DNA from: Microbacterium esteraromaticum
Lineage (GTDB): Bacteria; Actinomycetota; Actinomycetes; Actinomycetales; Microbacteriaceae
Assembly (NCBI RefSeq): GCF_014084045.1
Contig: NZ_CP043732.1
Span: 558,001 to 622,000 of the forward strand
DNA: 64,000 nt
Direction of reading: 5' to 3'
How positions within the stretch are numbered: the stretch's first letter is position 1; each line of letters starts with the position of its first letter. Position numbers and translations under genes: made by a program. This document shows, one piece after another, positions 42,256 through 51,321 of the stretch. The notes under the pieces were generated by a model. That model was not told where the DNA came from. It made no database searches and saw only the letters and a list, made by a program, of their open reading frames with translations.

Positions 42256-43266
42256 CTATAGCCACTTGCTTGCGACGTGGTCGGCGACCACTCGGCGGAC
42301 GGTTCCCGACTGCGAACGAAGCACGATGCTCTCCGTCCGGATACCGCGCCCTCGACGACGCACTCCGCTGACGAGGTTGCCATCGGTGACCCCGGTCGCC
42401 ACGAACACCGTGTTCTCGCTCGTCACGAGCTCGGTGGCGTCGTACACGTAGCCGAAACGGAGCCCGGCTGCTTCACCGCGGCGTCTCTCATCGTCGCCGC
42501 TGGGCGCGAGGCGCGCCTGCATGAACCCACCGAGAGCCCGGATCGCGCAGGCGGTCGCAACCCCCTCGGGGCTCCCGCCGACGCCGACACAGAGGTCCAG
42601 CGCTCCATCGAACGACGCAGCCTGGATGCCGCCGGCGACATCGCCATCGAGAAGAAGGCGGGTTGCGGCACCGGCTGCGCGGATCTCCTCGATGAGGGTC
42701 TCGTGACGAGGCCTGTCAAGGACCCCGACCTGGATCTCGTCCACCGGCTTGCCGAGAGCAGAGGCCAGCGCATGAATGTTGTCAGCGATGGGTGCAGCGA
42801 GGTCCAGGTGTCCACGGGCTTCGGGGCCGGCCACGATCTTCTGCATATAGAAGACCTGCGAAGCGTCGAGCATGCTGCCCCGGTCAGCGGCCGCAATCAT
42901 CGAGATCGCATTGCGGCGCCCCGATGCGGCGAGCGACGTGCCGTCGATGGGATCCACAGCGATGTCATACGCCGGCCCGTCTCCGGTGCCTACCTGCTCA
43001 CCGTTGTAGAGCATCGGCGCCTGGTCCTTCTCGCCCTCCCCGATGACGACGGTACCGGCGAACTTCACGGTACTGAGGAACTTCCGCATGGCGTCCACCG
43101 CCGCGCCGTCCGCACCGTTCTTGTCACCTCGACCGACGAACGGCGATGCGCGGATGGCAGCCGCCTCCGTCGCCCGGACCAGCTCGAGTGCGAGGTTCCG
43201 ATCCGGGTGGTTGTAGAGCGGCGCGTCGTGGTTCTCGGTCGCTGTGACAGTCTCGACGGAGGTCAC
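42256..43266 (-). CDS. glpX: GlpX-type class II fructose-1,6-bisphosphatase
   Basis: 336 residues. Motifs: RATEAAAIRASPFVGRGDKNGAD, TVVIGEGEKDQAPML (metal-binding Glu), the DPIDGTS phosphatase motif, and RNAISMIAAADRGSM. It normally makes fructose 6-phosphate in gluconeogenesis. Here it ends an operon for uptake and oxidation of a polyol or sugar, so it may be a dedicated isozyme acting on a ketose bisphosphate of this pathway. The GTG start overlaps the dehydrogenase stop (GTGA). Confidence 0.9.
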   Translation of the reverse strand: MTSVETVTATENHDAPLYNHPDRNLALELVRATEAAAIRASPFVGRGDKNGADGAAVDAMRKFLSTVKFAGTVVIGEGEKDQAPMLYNGEQVGTGDGPAYDIAVDPIDGTSLAASGRRNAISMIAAADRGSMLDASQVFYMQKIVAGPEARGHLDLAAPIADNIHALASALGKPVDEIQVGVLDRPRHETLIEEIRAAGAATRLLLDGDVAGGIQAASFDGALDLCVGVGGSPEGVATACAIRALGGFMQARLAPSGDDERRRGEAAGLRFGYVYDATELVTSENTVFVATGVTDGNLVSGVRRRGRGIRTESIVLRSQSGTVRRVVADHVASKWL

Positions 43267-44264
43267 ACCACAACCTGGATCTTGATCTGGTCGGGGCTCG
43301 TGGCCGCCTTCAGGGCCTGCGCATACTCTTCCAGCGAGAAGGTCGCGGTGACGAGGCTGGTGAGCTCGCTCTGCAGATCCACCATTCGGGCGGCGGACTC
43401 TTGGTACTTCTCCGCAAGGGAGTTGGAGCCGATGATGCTCAGCTCCTTGGCGAACACCGCATAAGGGCTGAGCGCGACGGTCGCCGTCGGTGAGGCGACA
43501 CCCATCTGCACCAGACGCCCGCGGTTGCCGAGGGACTCGATGGCCTGCGTGATGGCGACCGGGTGACCGCTCGCGTCGAGAGCGAGGTCGAACTCGCCGC
43601 GGTCGAGCTCGTCGGCGGAGGCGACCGCCTGTGCGGCTCCCAGCTCGAGAGCCGCTGCGCGGCGGGCCGCGTTCGGCTCAACGACACGGACGCCTGTCGC
43701 GCCCTCGGCCCTGGCGAGGATGATGGCCATGAGGCCGATGGATCCGGCCCCGAAGATGGCCATCTCCTGGTCCCGCCAGTCCGGCACGCGCTCGAGGGCG
43801 TGCAGGACGCATGCGAACGGCTCGATGAGAGGCGCCGATTGGTGGGTGATGCGCTTGTCGAGCGGGAATACGATGCGCTCAGGCACCGCCACGTACTCAG
43901 CGACCGATCCGTCAACGGCCACGCCCACCGGCAGGATGTTGACGCAGAGGTTGGTCGCACCGCGCAGACACCAGGTGCACTCGCCACACGAGATGTTGGG
44001 GTTCACTCCGACGTAGTCGCCCTCCTTCAGGGCGGTCACCCCCGCGCCGACTTCGGTGACGTATCCGGCGAACTCGTGGCCGGGGACGACGGGGAAACGG
44101 CCGTGCGGATAGTCTCCCTGAACGAGGTGCAGGTCCGTGCCGCAGACGCCCGTGCCCACTGGGGCGATCACCACCCATCCGTGTTTCGCGGCTGGGATCG
44201 GCAGGTCGCGGATCTCGACCCCTCCGTTTCCGTCAGCAACAGCGGCACGCATGGTGTTGGTCAT
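43263..44264 (-). CDS. Zinc-dependent polyol dehydrogenase (MDR family)
   Basis: 333 residues of the sorbitol/threonine dehydrogenase type. Catalytic zinc ligands Cys41 (CGTDLH), His63 and Glu64 (GHEFAG); structural zinc cysteines 93, 96, 99 and 107 (CGECTWCLRGATNLC); and NAD-binding strand EMAIFGAGSIGLMAIILAR. It likely oxidises the imported polyol to a ketose. The ATG overlaps the permease stop (AAATGA). The substrate is not determined by sequence. Confidence 0.9.
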   Translation of the reverse strand: MTNTMRAAVADGNGGVEIRDLPIPAAKHGWVVIAPVGTGVCGTDLHLVQGDYPHGRFPVVPGHEFAGYVTEVGAGVTALKEGDYVGVNPNISCGECTWCLRGATNLCVNILPVGVAVDGSVAEYVAVPERIVFPLDKRITHQSAPLIEPFACVLHALERVPDWRDQEMAIFGAGSIGLMAIILARAEGATGVRVVEPNAARRAAALELGAAQAVASADELDRGEFDLALDASGHPVAITQAIESLGNRGRLVQMGVASPTATVALSPYAVFAKELSIIGSNSLAEKYQESAARMVDLQSELTSLVTATFSLEEYAQALKAATSPDQIKIQVVV

Positions 44265-45148
44265 TTCACGGCTCCGAACAATAGGCCACGGACAAGGGAC
44301 TTCTGAGCGATCCAACCGGCGATGACGACGGGGATGCTCACGATAGTTGCCACGGCGGCCACCTGTGCGGTGTAGAGCTCACCGAAGCTCAGGAACTTCT
44401 GCAGGAATAGCGGCAGGGTGCTGTTCGAGTTGGTCAGGTTGGCAGCGAAGAAATACTCGTTCCAGCTGAACACCGCGCACAGCAGTGCGGTCGATGCGAT
44501 GCCTGGACGCATCAGCGGCAATACGACGGACCAGCCGATGCGCCAACCGCCGGCGCCGTCGACTTGGGCTGCCTCGATGATCTCCAACGGGATCTCCTGC
44601 ATGAATGAACGCAGCATCCAGATGCCCAGAGGCAGGTTCATGCCGAGGTGCATGATGATGAGGATCTGCGTCGTGTTCAGAAGCTCGAGGTTCGTCGCCA
44701 CCACGTAGATGGGGATGATTCCTGCAGCAATCGGCATCATCTTCGTGGAGATGAAGAAGAACAGCGAGTCCTGCGGGTTCTGGATCGCGCGAACCGACAA
44801 CGCCCATGCTGCAGGAAGCGCGAGGGCGATGACGATGAGCGTGGAGACACCCGTCACGATCACGGAGTTGAGCGCGTAGGGCCAGATGCCCTGGTCGAAT
44901 GTCTCGACATAGTGCTCGAAGGTCGGGACGAAGAAGAACTGCGGCGTGGCAGACGCGGCCACAGTCTCCGTCTGGAAGCTCTTCATCACCATGTATGCGA
45001 CAGGGAAGAAGAGGATGAGGCTCGATGCCCAGCCGAGGACGCCCATGGTGATGCGGGTGGCCCGTCCGCGAGTTCGACGTGGTCTGGGCTGCGGGGTCTT
45101 GTTGCGCGTGACGACAGCCCGGGTATTGAGCGAAGCCGTGGTGGTCAT
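44261..45148 (-). CDS. ABC polyol/sugar permease, MalG-like
   Basis: 295 residues with six membrane segments. The coupling loop is PLEIIEAAQVDGAGGWRIGWSVVLPLMRPGI, and the N-terminus has the MTTTAS polar tail and RGRATRITMGVLGWASSLILFFPVAYMVMKSF. MalG-type permeases with this WNEYFFAANLT segment are often polyol (sorbitol/mannitol) transporters. It overlaps both neighbours by four bases. Confidence 0.9.
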   Translation of the reverse strand: MTTTASLNTRAVVTRNKTPQPRPRRTRGRATRITMGVLGWASSLILFFPVAYMVMKSFQTETVAASATPQFFFVPTFEHYVETFDQGIWPYALNSVIVTGVSTLIVIALALPAAWALSVRAIQNPQDSLFFFISTKMMPIAAGIIPIYVVATNLELLNTTQILIIMHLGMNLPLGIWMLRSFMQEIPLEIIEAAQVDGAGGWRIGWSVVLPLMRPGIASTALLCAVFSWNEYFFAANLTNSNSTLPLFLQKFLSFGELYTAQVAAVATIVSIPVVIAGWIAQKSLVRGLLFGAVK

Positions 45149-46068
45149 CGCCGTCCCTCCGTTCGGAAGATGCCCGACAGAAGTCGCAGCATCGGCAGGA
45201 TCAGCGCGATGGTGAGGATCAGCGAGACGATGCCCAGAGCGGATGCCATGCCGAAATCGAACGCGTTGAACGCCTTGAGGTAGATGTAATAGGTGATGTT
45301 CGTCGTGCCGTATGCGGGTCCACCGGCGGTGAGCATCGCGATCTCGCCGAACGTCTGGATGAGGTTCATCGCGAGCAGCAGGGCTGCGAGCTCGATGAAC
45401 GGCCGGAGGTGCGGGAGGGTCACGTTCGTGAAGCGGCGCCAGATGCCGGCACCGTCCATCTGCGCGGCTTCGAGCTGGTCTTGCGGTGCGGACTGGAGTC
45501 CGGCGACGAGGATGAGCATGGCGAACGGGACGAAGCGCCACGTCAGCAAGATGATGAGCGCGGCCATCGGGTGCTCGGACAGCCATGACACCGGCGGCAG
45601 TCCGAGAGAGCGTGCGATGAACCCGAACAGCCCGAAGCTGGGGTCGAACATCGCCGACTTCCAGAACAGCGTCACCGCGACCGGCATCACGAAGAACGGT
45701 GTGATGGCGAGAGTACGCGCGATTCCCCTGCCGGGGAACGAGTGGTTCATGAAGATCGCGACGAGGAGGCCGATGACCAGACAGGCCAGGGTCGTGCCAA
45801 CGGTCATGACGATGGTGTTGCCGACGGACTTCCAGAACACCTCGTCCTGGACGACGGCGACATAGTTCTCCACGCCGCGGAACTCGCTGTCGTTGCCGCT
45901 GAGGAGCAACCAACGCTGGGTGCTGAAGACCAGGGTGAAGACGAACGGGATCTGCGTGAGCAGGAGGGTGAAGACGAGGGCCGGGAGGAGGGGGCCGCGG
46001 CGCTTCCAGCGTTCGGCCCGCGGCATCAGCGGCGGTTTGGTGATGGCGGAGCGGGTTTTGGTGGCCAT
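45145..46068 (-). CDS. ABC polyol/sugar permease, MalF-like
   Basis: 307 residues with six membrane segments. Coupling loop QDQLEAAQMDGAGIWRRFTNVTLPHLRPFI and the ITPFFVMPVAVTLFWKSAMFDPSFGL segment are typical of polyol/mannitol-type MalF proteins. It follows the binding protein and is coupled to the next permease by an ATGA overlap. Confidence 0.9.
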   Translation of the reverse strand: MATKTRSAITKPPLMPRAERWKRRGPLLPALVFTLLLTQIPFVFTLVFSTQRWLLLSGNDSEFRGVENYVAVVQDEVFWKSVGNTIVMTVGTTLACLVIGLLVAIFMNHSFPGRGIARTLAITPFFVMPVAVTLFWKSAMFDPSFGLFGFIARSLGLPPVSWLSEHPMAALIILLTWRFVPFAMLILVAGLQSAPQDQLEAAQMDGAGIWRRFTNVTLPHLRPFIELAALLLAMNLIQTFGEIAMLTAGGPAYGTTNITYYIYLKAFNAFDFGMASALGIVSLILTIALILPMLRLLSGIFRTEGRR

Positions 46069-46132
46069 GTGGTCTGCGCTTCTCGAAGCAGAGCTGCCCC
46101 CGGTTGCCCGGGGGCAGCTCTGGATGGTTCGA

Positions 46133-47503
46133 CTACTTCAGGTAACCGGCGTCGGTGACGGCCTTGAGTGCGTACTCCTGGCTCTTCTCCAGCGCCTCAT
46201 CGACCGTCTGGGTGCCGCTGATGGCACCTGCGATCTGCTGGGAGACGAAGTCTCCGATCTCGACGAACTCCGGGATTTGGACGTACTGCACGCCGGTGTA
46301 GGGCACCGGGTCCACGGTCGGCTGCAGCGGGTCGGCCGCTTCGATGGACTTCACGGTGAGGTCCGCGTATCGGTTGGCCGCCTCGAGGTACTCCGGGATC
46401 TCGTAGGTGGATGCCCGGGAGCCGGGAGGGATGGAGTCCCACCCTGCTTCCTCACCGGCGAGCTTGATGTAGTCCTCGCTGGTGACCCAGGAGATGAACT
46501 TCCACGCGGCGTCCTTGTTCTTGCTCGACTCGGTGATTCCGAGGCCCCACGACCACAGCCACCCGGACGCCAGGTCGGCGGGTCCGGTCGGAGCCATCGC
46601 GAAGGCGATGTTCGGCTCCACCTCAGGCGTCGCCTGGTCGAGTGCGGAACCGGCGAACACGGTGTCGTCGTACCAGATGGCGGTCTTGCCCTGGCTGAAC
46701 TGCTGCAAGCAGCCCTCCCAGCCATCCTTGGCAGCGTCGGGCTGGCCGTAGTCGCGGAGGCTGTCCACGTAGAACTGGACGGCTTCCTTCGTCTCCGGGC
46801 TGGTCAGCTGCGGCTCCCAGTCCTCGTTGAACCAGCTGCCGCCGAAGGTGTTGATGACAGTGGTGACAGCGGCGAGGTTCTGACCCCATCCTGGAAGTCC
46901 GCGAAGACACAGACCGGAGATTCCGGCTGCCTCGTCCTCCATCGCTGCGGCCGCGGCCTGGACTTCCTCCCAGGTCGGGGTCTCGCTGATGGTGACGCCG
47001 GCCTTCTCCGCAAGATCCTTGCGGTAGAAGAGGAAGGACGAGGAGCCGTAGAACGGCGAGGCGTAGAGGACGTCGTCCTTGGACACGATGTTCTTGATGG
47101 GCTCGAGGAGGTCTGCCTCGTTCCAGTCGGCGTCTTCCTCGGCGTAGTCGTCGAGCGGCACGATCCAGCCGCGGTCGGCCCAGATCGGAACCTCGTAGCT
47201 GCCGATCATCGCGACATCGAACTGGCCGGCTTTGGTTGCCACGTCCTTCGTGACTGCGGGGCGAAGCTCGTTCTCGGGCAGCGTGGTGAACGTGACCTTG
47301 ATGCCGGGGTTCTTCTCCTCGAAGTCCGAGATGAGCGACTCCGCCGTCTTCATCTGCGGGTTGGCGGCCAGAGCGACGTTGATGGTGATCTCTCCATCTG
47401 CACCGCCCCCGCTGTCCCCGGTGGAACATCCAGCGAGCAAGCCGGCCGTGATGGCAGCGATGCCGAGCCCAGCGATGCCTCGCTTCAGATTGATGTGCGC
47501 CAC
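46133..47503 (-). CDS. Extracellular solute-binding lipoprotein, polyol/sugar type
   Basis: 456 residues from a GTG at 47503 with AAGGAGG 6 bases upstream; the longer frame to 47584 is rejected. The lipoprotein signal ends AITAGLLAGC, followed by a binding domain with KVTFTTLPENELRPAVTKDVATKAGQFD and GLCLRGLPGWGQNLA. The CLRGLPGWG segment is often seen in mannitol/sorbitol-binding proteins. First gene of the import operon, divergent from the GntR gene. Confidence 0.9.
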   Translation of the reverse strand: MAHINLKRGIAGLGIAAITAGLLAGCSTGDSGGGADGEITINVALAANPQMKTAESLISDFEEKNPGIKVTFTTLPENELRPAVTKDVATKAGQFDVAMIGSYEVPIWADRGWIVPLDDYAEEDADWNEADLLEPIKNIVSKDDVLYASPFYGSSSFLFYRKDLAEKAGVTISETPTWEEVQAAAAAMEDEAAGISGLCLRGLPGWGQNLAAVTTVINTFGGSWFNEDWEPQLTSPETKEAVQFYVDSLRDYGQPDAAKDGWEGCLQQFSQGKTAIWYDDTVFAGSALDQATPEVEPNIAFAMAPTGPADLASGWLWSWGLGITESSKNKDAAWKFISWVTSEDYIKLAGEEAGWDSIPPGSRASTYEIPEYLEAANRYADLTVKSIEAADPLQPTVDPVPYTGVQYVQIPEFVEIGDFVSQQIAGAISGTQTVDEALEKSQEYALKAVTDAGYLK

Positions 47504-47611
47504 GCGCAACCTCCTTGTTGTGTGCCGTGACCGCTCTCGTTCGGGTGCCCGAGTGCGATGCGCCCTACATTGGCGTGGCTTCACGCTATTACATACTGTC
47601 CGTGTTGTCTA

Positions 47612-47627
47612 GTCTGTACGTACAATA
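47612..47627. promoter_or_regulatory. Operator with TGTACGTACA, GntR/ABC divergent promoter
   Basis: GTCTGTACGTACAATA (47612-47627) contains the perfect palindrome TGTACGTACA. The same 16 bases occur in reverse orientation at 55154-55169 in front of the MFS permease. TACAAT may also serve as the -10 element for the regulator gene. It is the probable binding site of the GntR protein encoded next to it. Confidence 0.85.
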
Positions 47628-47683
47628 GGGTCCATAAGGCGAAGACGGGCAGGTTGTACGATGGCGCACGAAGGAGTGTGGCA

Positions 47684-48438
47684 GTGTCGCAGATAATTGA
47701 GCGGACCTCGCCGGTCCCCTATTACGAACAGCTCTACTCGATCCTGAAAGACCGGATCGTTCGGGCGAGTTCCCGGTGGATGAGCGCCTTCCGAGCGAAT
47801 TGGAGCTGTGCCGCGACTTCGGTCTGTCCCGCGCGACGGTTCGCCAGACGCTGTCAAAGCTGGAAGCCGATGGGTACGCGCGACGCGTCGCCCGCCGCGG
47901 AGTGTTCGCCGCGACTCCTGAGGAGACCAGCGGCTGGACGCTGCAGGACACCGATGGCTTCCTGGAGTATCAGCTCCGCCATGGGCGTACAGGCGTCCGC
48001 ACGGAGGTGGTCGACGCCGGTTTCATCGCGCCGCCTTCACACGTGGCAGAGGCGCTGCGCGTACCGGAGGGTACCGACGTGTTCGCGCTGAAGCGCGTGC
48101 GCTACCTCGACGGCGAGATCGCACTGTTCAGCACCAACTGGTTCCCCCGCCAGATCGGCGATGTCGTCGCGGGAGCGACAGATGTCCTCGACGGTTCCGG
48201 TTCGTTGAACAGCACCCTCCGCCAGGCTGGCCACACGCTGAACAGCGCCCAGCGCGTAATCCACGCACTCTCCGCGCCGCCAGAGGTCGCGGAGAACCTG
48301 AAGGTCGCTGATGACCAGGCGGTGCTCCGCATCCGCTCACGTTCGTGGGATCAGAACGATGTCCTGTTCGATTACTACGAGACCTGGGTCCTCACCGACG
48401 TCGTTCCACTCGAAGTGAAGGTGGCGGCTGCGAACTGA
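47684..48438 (+). pseudogene. GntR-family regulator, frameshifted
   Basis: Reading starts at GTG 47684 (AAGGAG 7 bases upstream) with SQIIERTSPVPYYEQLYSIL, KDRIV, the start of a GntR winged helix. Near 47760 the frame breaks and the rest continues one frame over as GEFPVDERLPSELELCRDFG, then LSRATVRQTLSKLEADGYAR and a full UTRA domain ending at 48438. Adding one base in GATCGTTCGGG restores DRIVSGEF, so a single base is missing. It would regulate the flanking polyol operons. Either a true mutation or a sequence error; a product starting at 47776 would lack the first DNA-binding helix. Confidence 0.85.
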
Positions 48439-49755
48439 CCCCGAGGGAGAGGTGCGGGTCGGGATCCCAGCCCAGCGCCGCCGCCGCGAGCAGGGCGGTC
48501 CCGACGGCGGTGACCTCCGGCTCGAGGATCGGGATCGTCGGGTAGGTGTTGACCGTCGCCTTGATGCTCAACCAACCCGCCGCGCGCACCCATCCACCGG
48601 CAAGCCGCACTTCACTGGGGCGTCCGAGCCCCCGAGAACGGCGCCTACGGCGTCTCGGCCGAGGTGAGCCAACGCGCCGAGCACGGCGGATGCCCGCGCA
48701 TGCGGGTCCTTGGGCGCGTCGAGAGCGTAAGAAGGCAGCTGGCCTCCCCTCGTCCCGGGTACGAAGTACCCGGAGTCGAGCACGGGCGCGGGCTCCATGG
48801 CACCATCCATGAGCGTCCTGATGGCGACCGCAACGTCGGGGTCCTGAGCAGCCCAGTTGAGATTCCGTGAGAGTTCTTCGACTCTGAGCAGTGTTGTCCC
48901 CGAGGACAGGATGCCAGGTGCGACTTCAAGGTGACTGGCGCGATCGATGCGCCCATTCGGTGACTGCGCAACGACGACCTCAGCCGTACCCATCGAATCG
49001 AGCACAGCTCCTGGCGCGAGCTGATCCGCAGCCCATCCACCAATGGGATGGTCATGACCGCCGGCGACCACCAGCGCCTCAGGATCAAGCACGTCCGCCG
49101 CCCTCAGCGTAGGTGAATCAAGGTGCCCCACGACGCTGCCTGATGGCACGACAGGCGGTAGAAGGTCAGTGGCGCCGAGGGTGAGCATGACGCGATCTTC
49201 TGCCCAGCGGCGGTCGAGTGAGCGCCACGCACCGGTGCGCGATGCGAGGGTGTCGCTCATGAAGGCGGAACCGCTCCACAGCGCGCCGGCGAAGTCTGCG
49301 ATGGCCACCCAACTGCGGGCTTCACCTTGCACGGCCTGCACGCGCGCCCATGCCCATCCGACGAGCGTGCGCACGGCGTCGCTTTCCGCGTCGAAGCTCT
49401 CATCGGAACCGAGGGACGGACGGAGCGCACGGAAGATGCGATGCCGACGCGGGTCGAACCATGCGAGGGCTTGGGTAAGCGGTCGCAGACGTTCGTCCAC
49501 GAGGACTCCGTCCTCGCCCACGCCGGAGCAGCTCACGGCTGCAAGGAGGAACCGGTCGCCGCACACCTCGACGAGCATCTCTTCGATAGACGCGAAGAGC
49601 ACCGCCGCGTCGATGGACAGCTGCTCTTCGTCACGAGGCGTCGGCCTGCTCGCGCGTGCCACGATGTGGCCCGCGGAGTCGAGCGCGATGACCTTGACGT
49701 TGGTCGAGCCGATGTCCACGCCGCATGCGACAGAGAGGCGGCGATTCCCACTCAC
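48392..49755 (-). pseudogene. FGGY-family carbohydrate kinase, frameshifted near the C-terminus
   Basis: From GTG 49755, with ATP/sugar kinase motifs VACGVDIGSTNVKVIALD, AAVSCSGVGEDGVLVDE and VVAGGHDHPIGG. It runs 395 residues to a stop at 48568. The expected C-terminal motif continues instead one frame over from about 48612: VRLAGGWVRAAGWLSIKA, then PILEPEVTAVGTALLAAAALG, to a stop at 48392. One missing base in GTGAAGTGCGG explains it. As read, the kinase loses the adenosine-binding C-terminal helix, so it would probably be inactive. It is last in the kinase operon and converges on the GntR gene. Confidence 0.85.
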
Positions 49756-49847
49756 GGGCAGCGCCTCCTCGAGTCAGCGGAAGCCGACGGCTGTCGGGCA
49801 CTTCATACGATAGTCACCCGCCCGGCGACGCCGTCGTGGCCAGCAGC

Positions 49848-51287
49848 TCACGCGGTCTCGACCACCGGAGTGAGGTAGCCCATCGACCGCATCGCGTCCG
49901 TGTGCTGCTCCTCGATCTGCGGTTCATGACCCGTTCGGGGAAGCTCGGCCACCGCGACCACCCACTCGGGGAACTCTCCGTTGAGCGCCGCGGCGGCCTG
50001 CATCGCCGCCCCCTTGGTCACGTACTCGTCGAGCTCGGGGACCACGACCGGCATCTCCACCATCTGCGTGAGGACCGTCTGCACCGCGGCACTTTGGGCT
50101 GCACCTCCGATGAGGAGGAGGCGCTCAGCGTGAATGTCGCATGCCGAGAGCGGTTCGAGCATCGCTACCTGGGTGGCGAGTGTTCCTTCGATGACCGCGC
50201 GTGCGAAGTTGGCGCGAGTGAAGTTCGACAACGACGCAGCATGCAAGGACGCGCGGGCATGCGGAAGGTCGGGGGTGCGCTCTCCTTCGAAGAAAGGCAG
50301 AAGCGTCAGACCCTCCGCCCCGGGGCGGGCTTGGAGGGCGAGATCCGAGAGCTCGTCGTAGGTGCAGCCGAGGAGATTCGCGCCGACATCGAAGTTCCGG
50401 GCCGCGTTCAGCGTGGCCACGAGAGGAAGGTGGTCGCCTGTGGCATCGGCGTAGCTGCACACGTAGCCGGCGTAGTCGTGCACCGGGGTGGCGGAGCGGG
50501 TGTAGACGACCCCCGATGTGCCGAGCGAGAGGACGACGTCGCCCTGCGCGATTCCCAGGGCGACAGCAGCTGCGGCATTGTCGCCGCTGCCTACTCCGAT
50601 GGGGATTCCGGAAGGGATGCCGGGAATCCCGGATGCGGTCAGGCCTGCGCGGTCATGGGGTCCGAGAACCTGAGGCAGGATGGCACGTTTCCCGAGCGCG
50701 TGTTCGAACAGGTCCTCGGTGTACTCCTCGGTCTCCCCCGACCAGTACCCGGTGCCACTCGCTTCGGAGCGATCCGTCGTGAGGCGTTCGATGCCTCCGG
50801 CTTCGGGGCCGTATCCCATCAGGCGCCAGGTCAACCAGTCGTGGACGACGGCGACGGCTGCCGTGCGATGAGCGGACTCGGCATCTGTGTCCCGGAGCCA
50901 CCGGAGTTTGGTCACGGTGTCGGAGAGCGTGAGAGGCAGGCCGGTACGGCGGATCCATTCATCGCGTCCGACTTCCCGGTTCAGGTCCATCATGTGCGAA
51001 TGGGACCCGACATCGTTCCACAGCGGTGACGAGCAGACGACCGCTCCACGGGCATCGAGGAAGATGGGCGTGTGCTGCTGCCCGCTGACGGAGATGGCCA
51101 CGACATCGTCCAAGCCGCCCGCCCTGCGCACCGCGGTGAGAAGCGCATCCCACCACCGGTCCGGGTGCACGATGGTATCGGCGGGGTGTGACGCCTTGCC
51201 TTCGCGTAGCTGCGCCCCCGTCTCCAGGTCCCGGACGGTGACCTTGCAACTCTGCGTGGATGAGTCGATGCCGGCGACAAGGGTCAT
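49848..51287 (-). CDS. xylB: FGGY-family kinase, xylulokinase-like
   Basis: 479 residues, typical xylulokinase length. Motifs: LVAGIDSSTQSCKVTV, ISVSGQQHTPIFLDARG, PLWNDVGSHSHM, GVGSGDNAAAAVALGIAQGDVVLSLGTSGVVY, and the C-terminal LLIGGAAQSAAVQTVL. The QQH and the SxDN motif match D-xylulose kinases. In this operon it may phosphorylate D-xylulose from D-arabitol or xylitol, or another ketose. The frame is intact, unlike the third kinase. Confidence 0.88.
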   Translation of the reverse strand: MTLVAGIDSSTQSCKVTVRDLETGAQLREGKASHPADTIVHPDRWWDALLTAVRRAGGLDDVVAISVSGQQHTPIFLDARGAVVCSSPLWNDVGSHSHMMDLNREVGRDEWIRRTGLPLTLSDTVTKLRWLRDTDAESAHRTAAVAVVHDWLTWRLMGYGPEAGGIERLTTDRSEASGTGYWSGETEEYTEDLFEHALGKRAILPQVLGPHDRAGLTASGIPGIPSGIPIGVGSGDNAAAAVALGIAQGDVVLSLGTSGVVYTRSATPVHDYAGYVCSYADATGDHLPLVATLNAARNFDVGANLLGCTYDELSDLALQARPGAEGLTLLPFFEGERTPDLPHARASLHAASLSNFTRANFARAVIEGTLATQVAMLEPLSACDIHAERLLLIGGAAQSAAVQTVLTQMVEMPVVVPELDEYVTKGAAMQAAAALNGEFPEWVVAVAELPRTGHEPQIEEQHTDAMRSMGYLTPVVETA

Positions 51288-51321
51288 GAGTGGATCTCCG
51301 GTCGCGGACGAGTGTGTCGGG

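Noticed and set aside
45893..47530. 545-residue open frame on the plus strand
   Set aside because: Antisense to the binding-protein and permease genes of the polyol importer, which have clear motifs.
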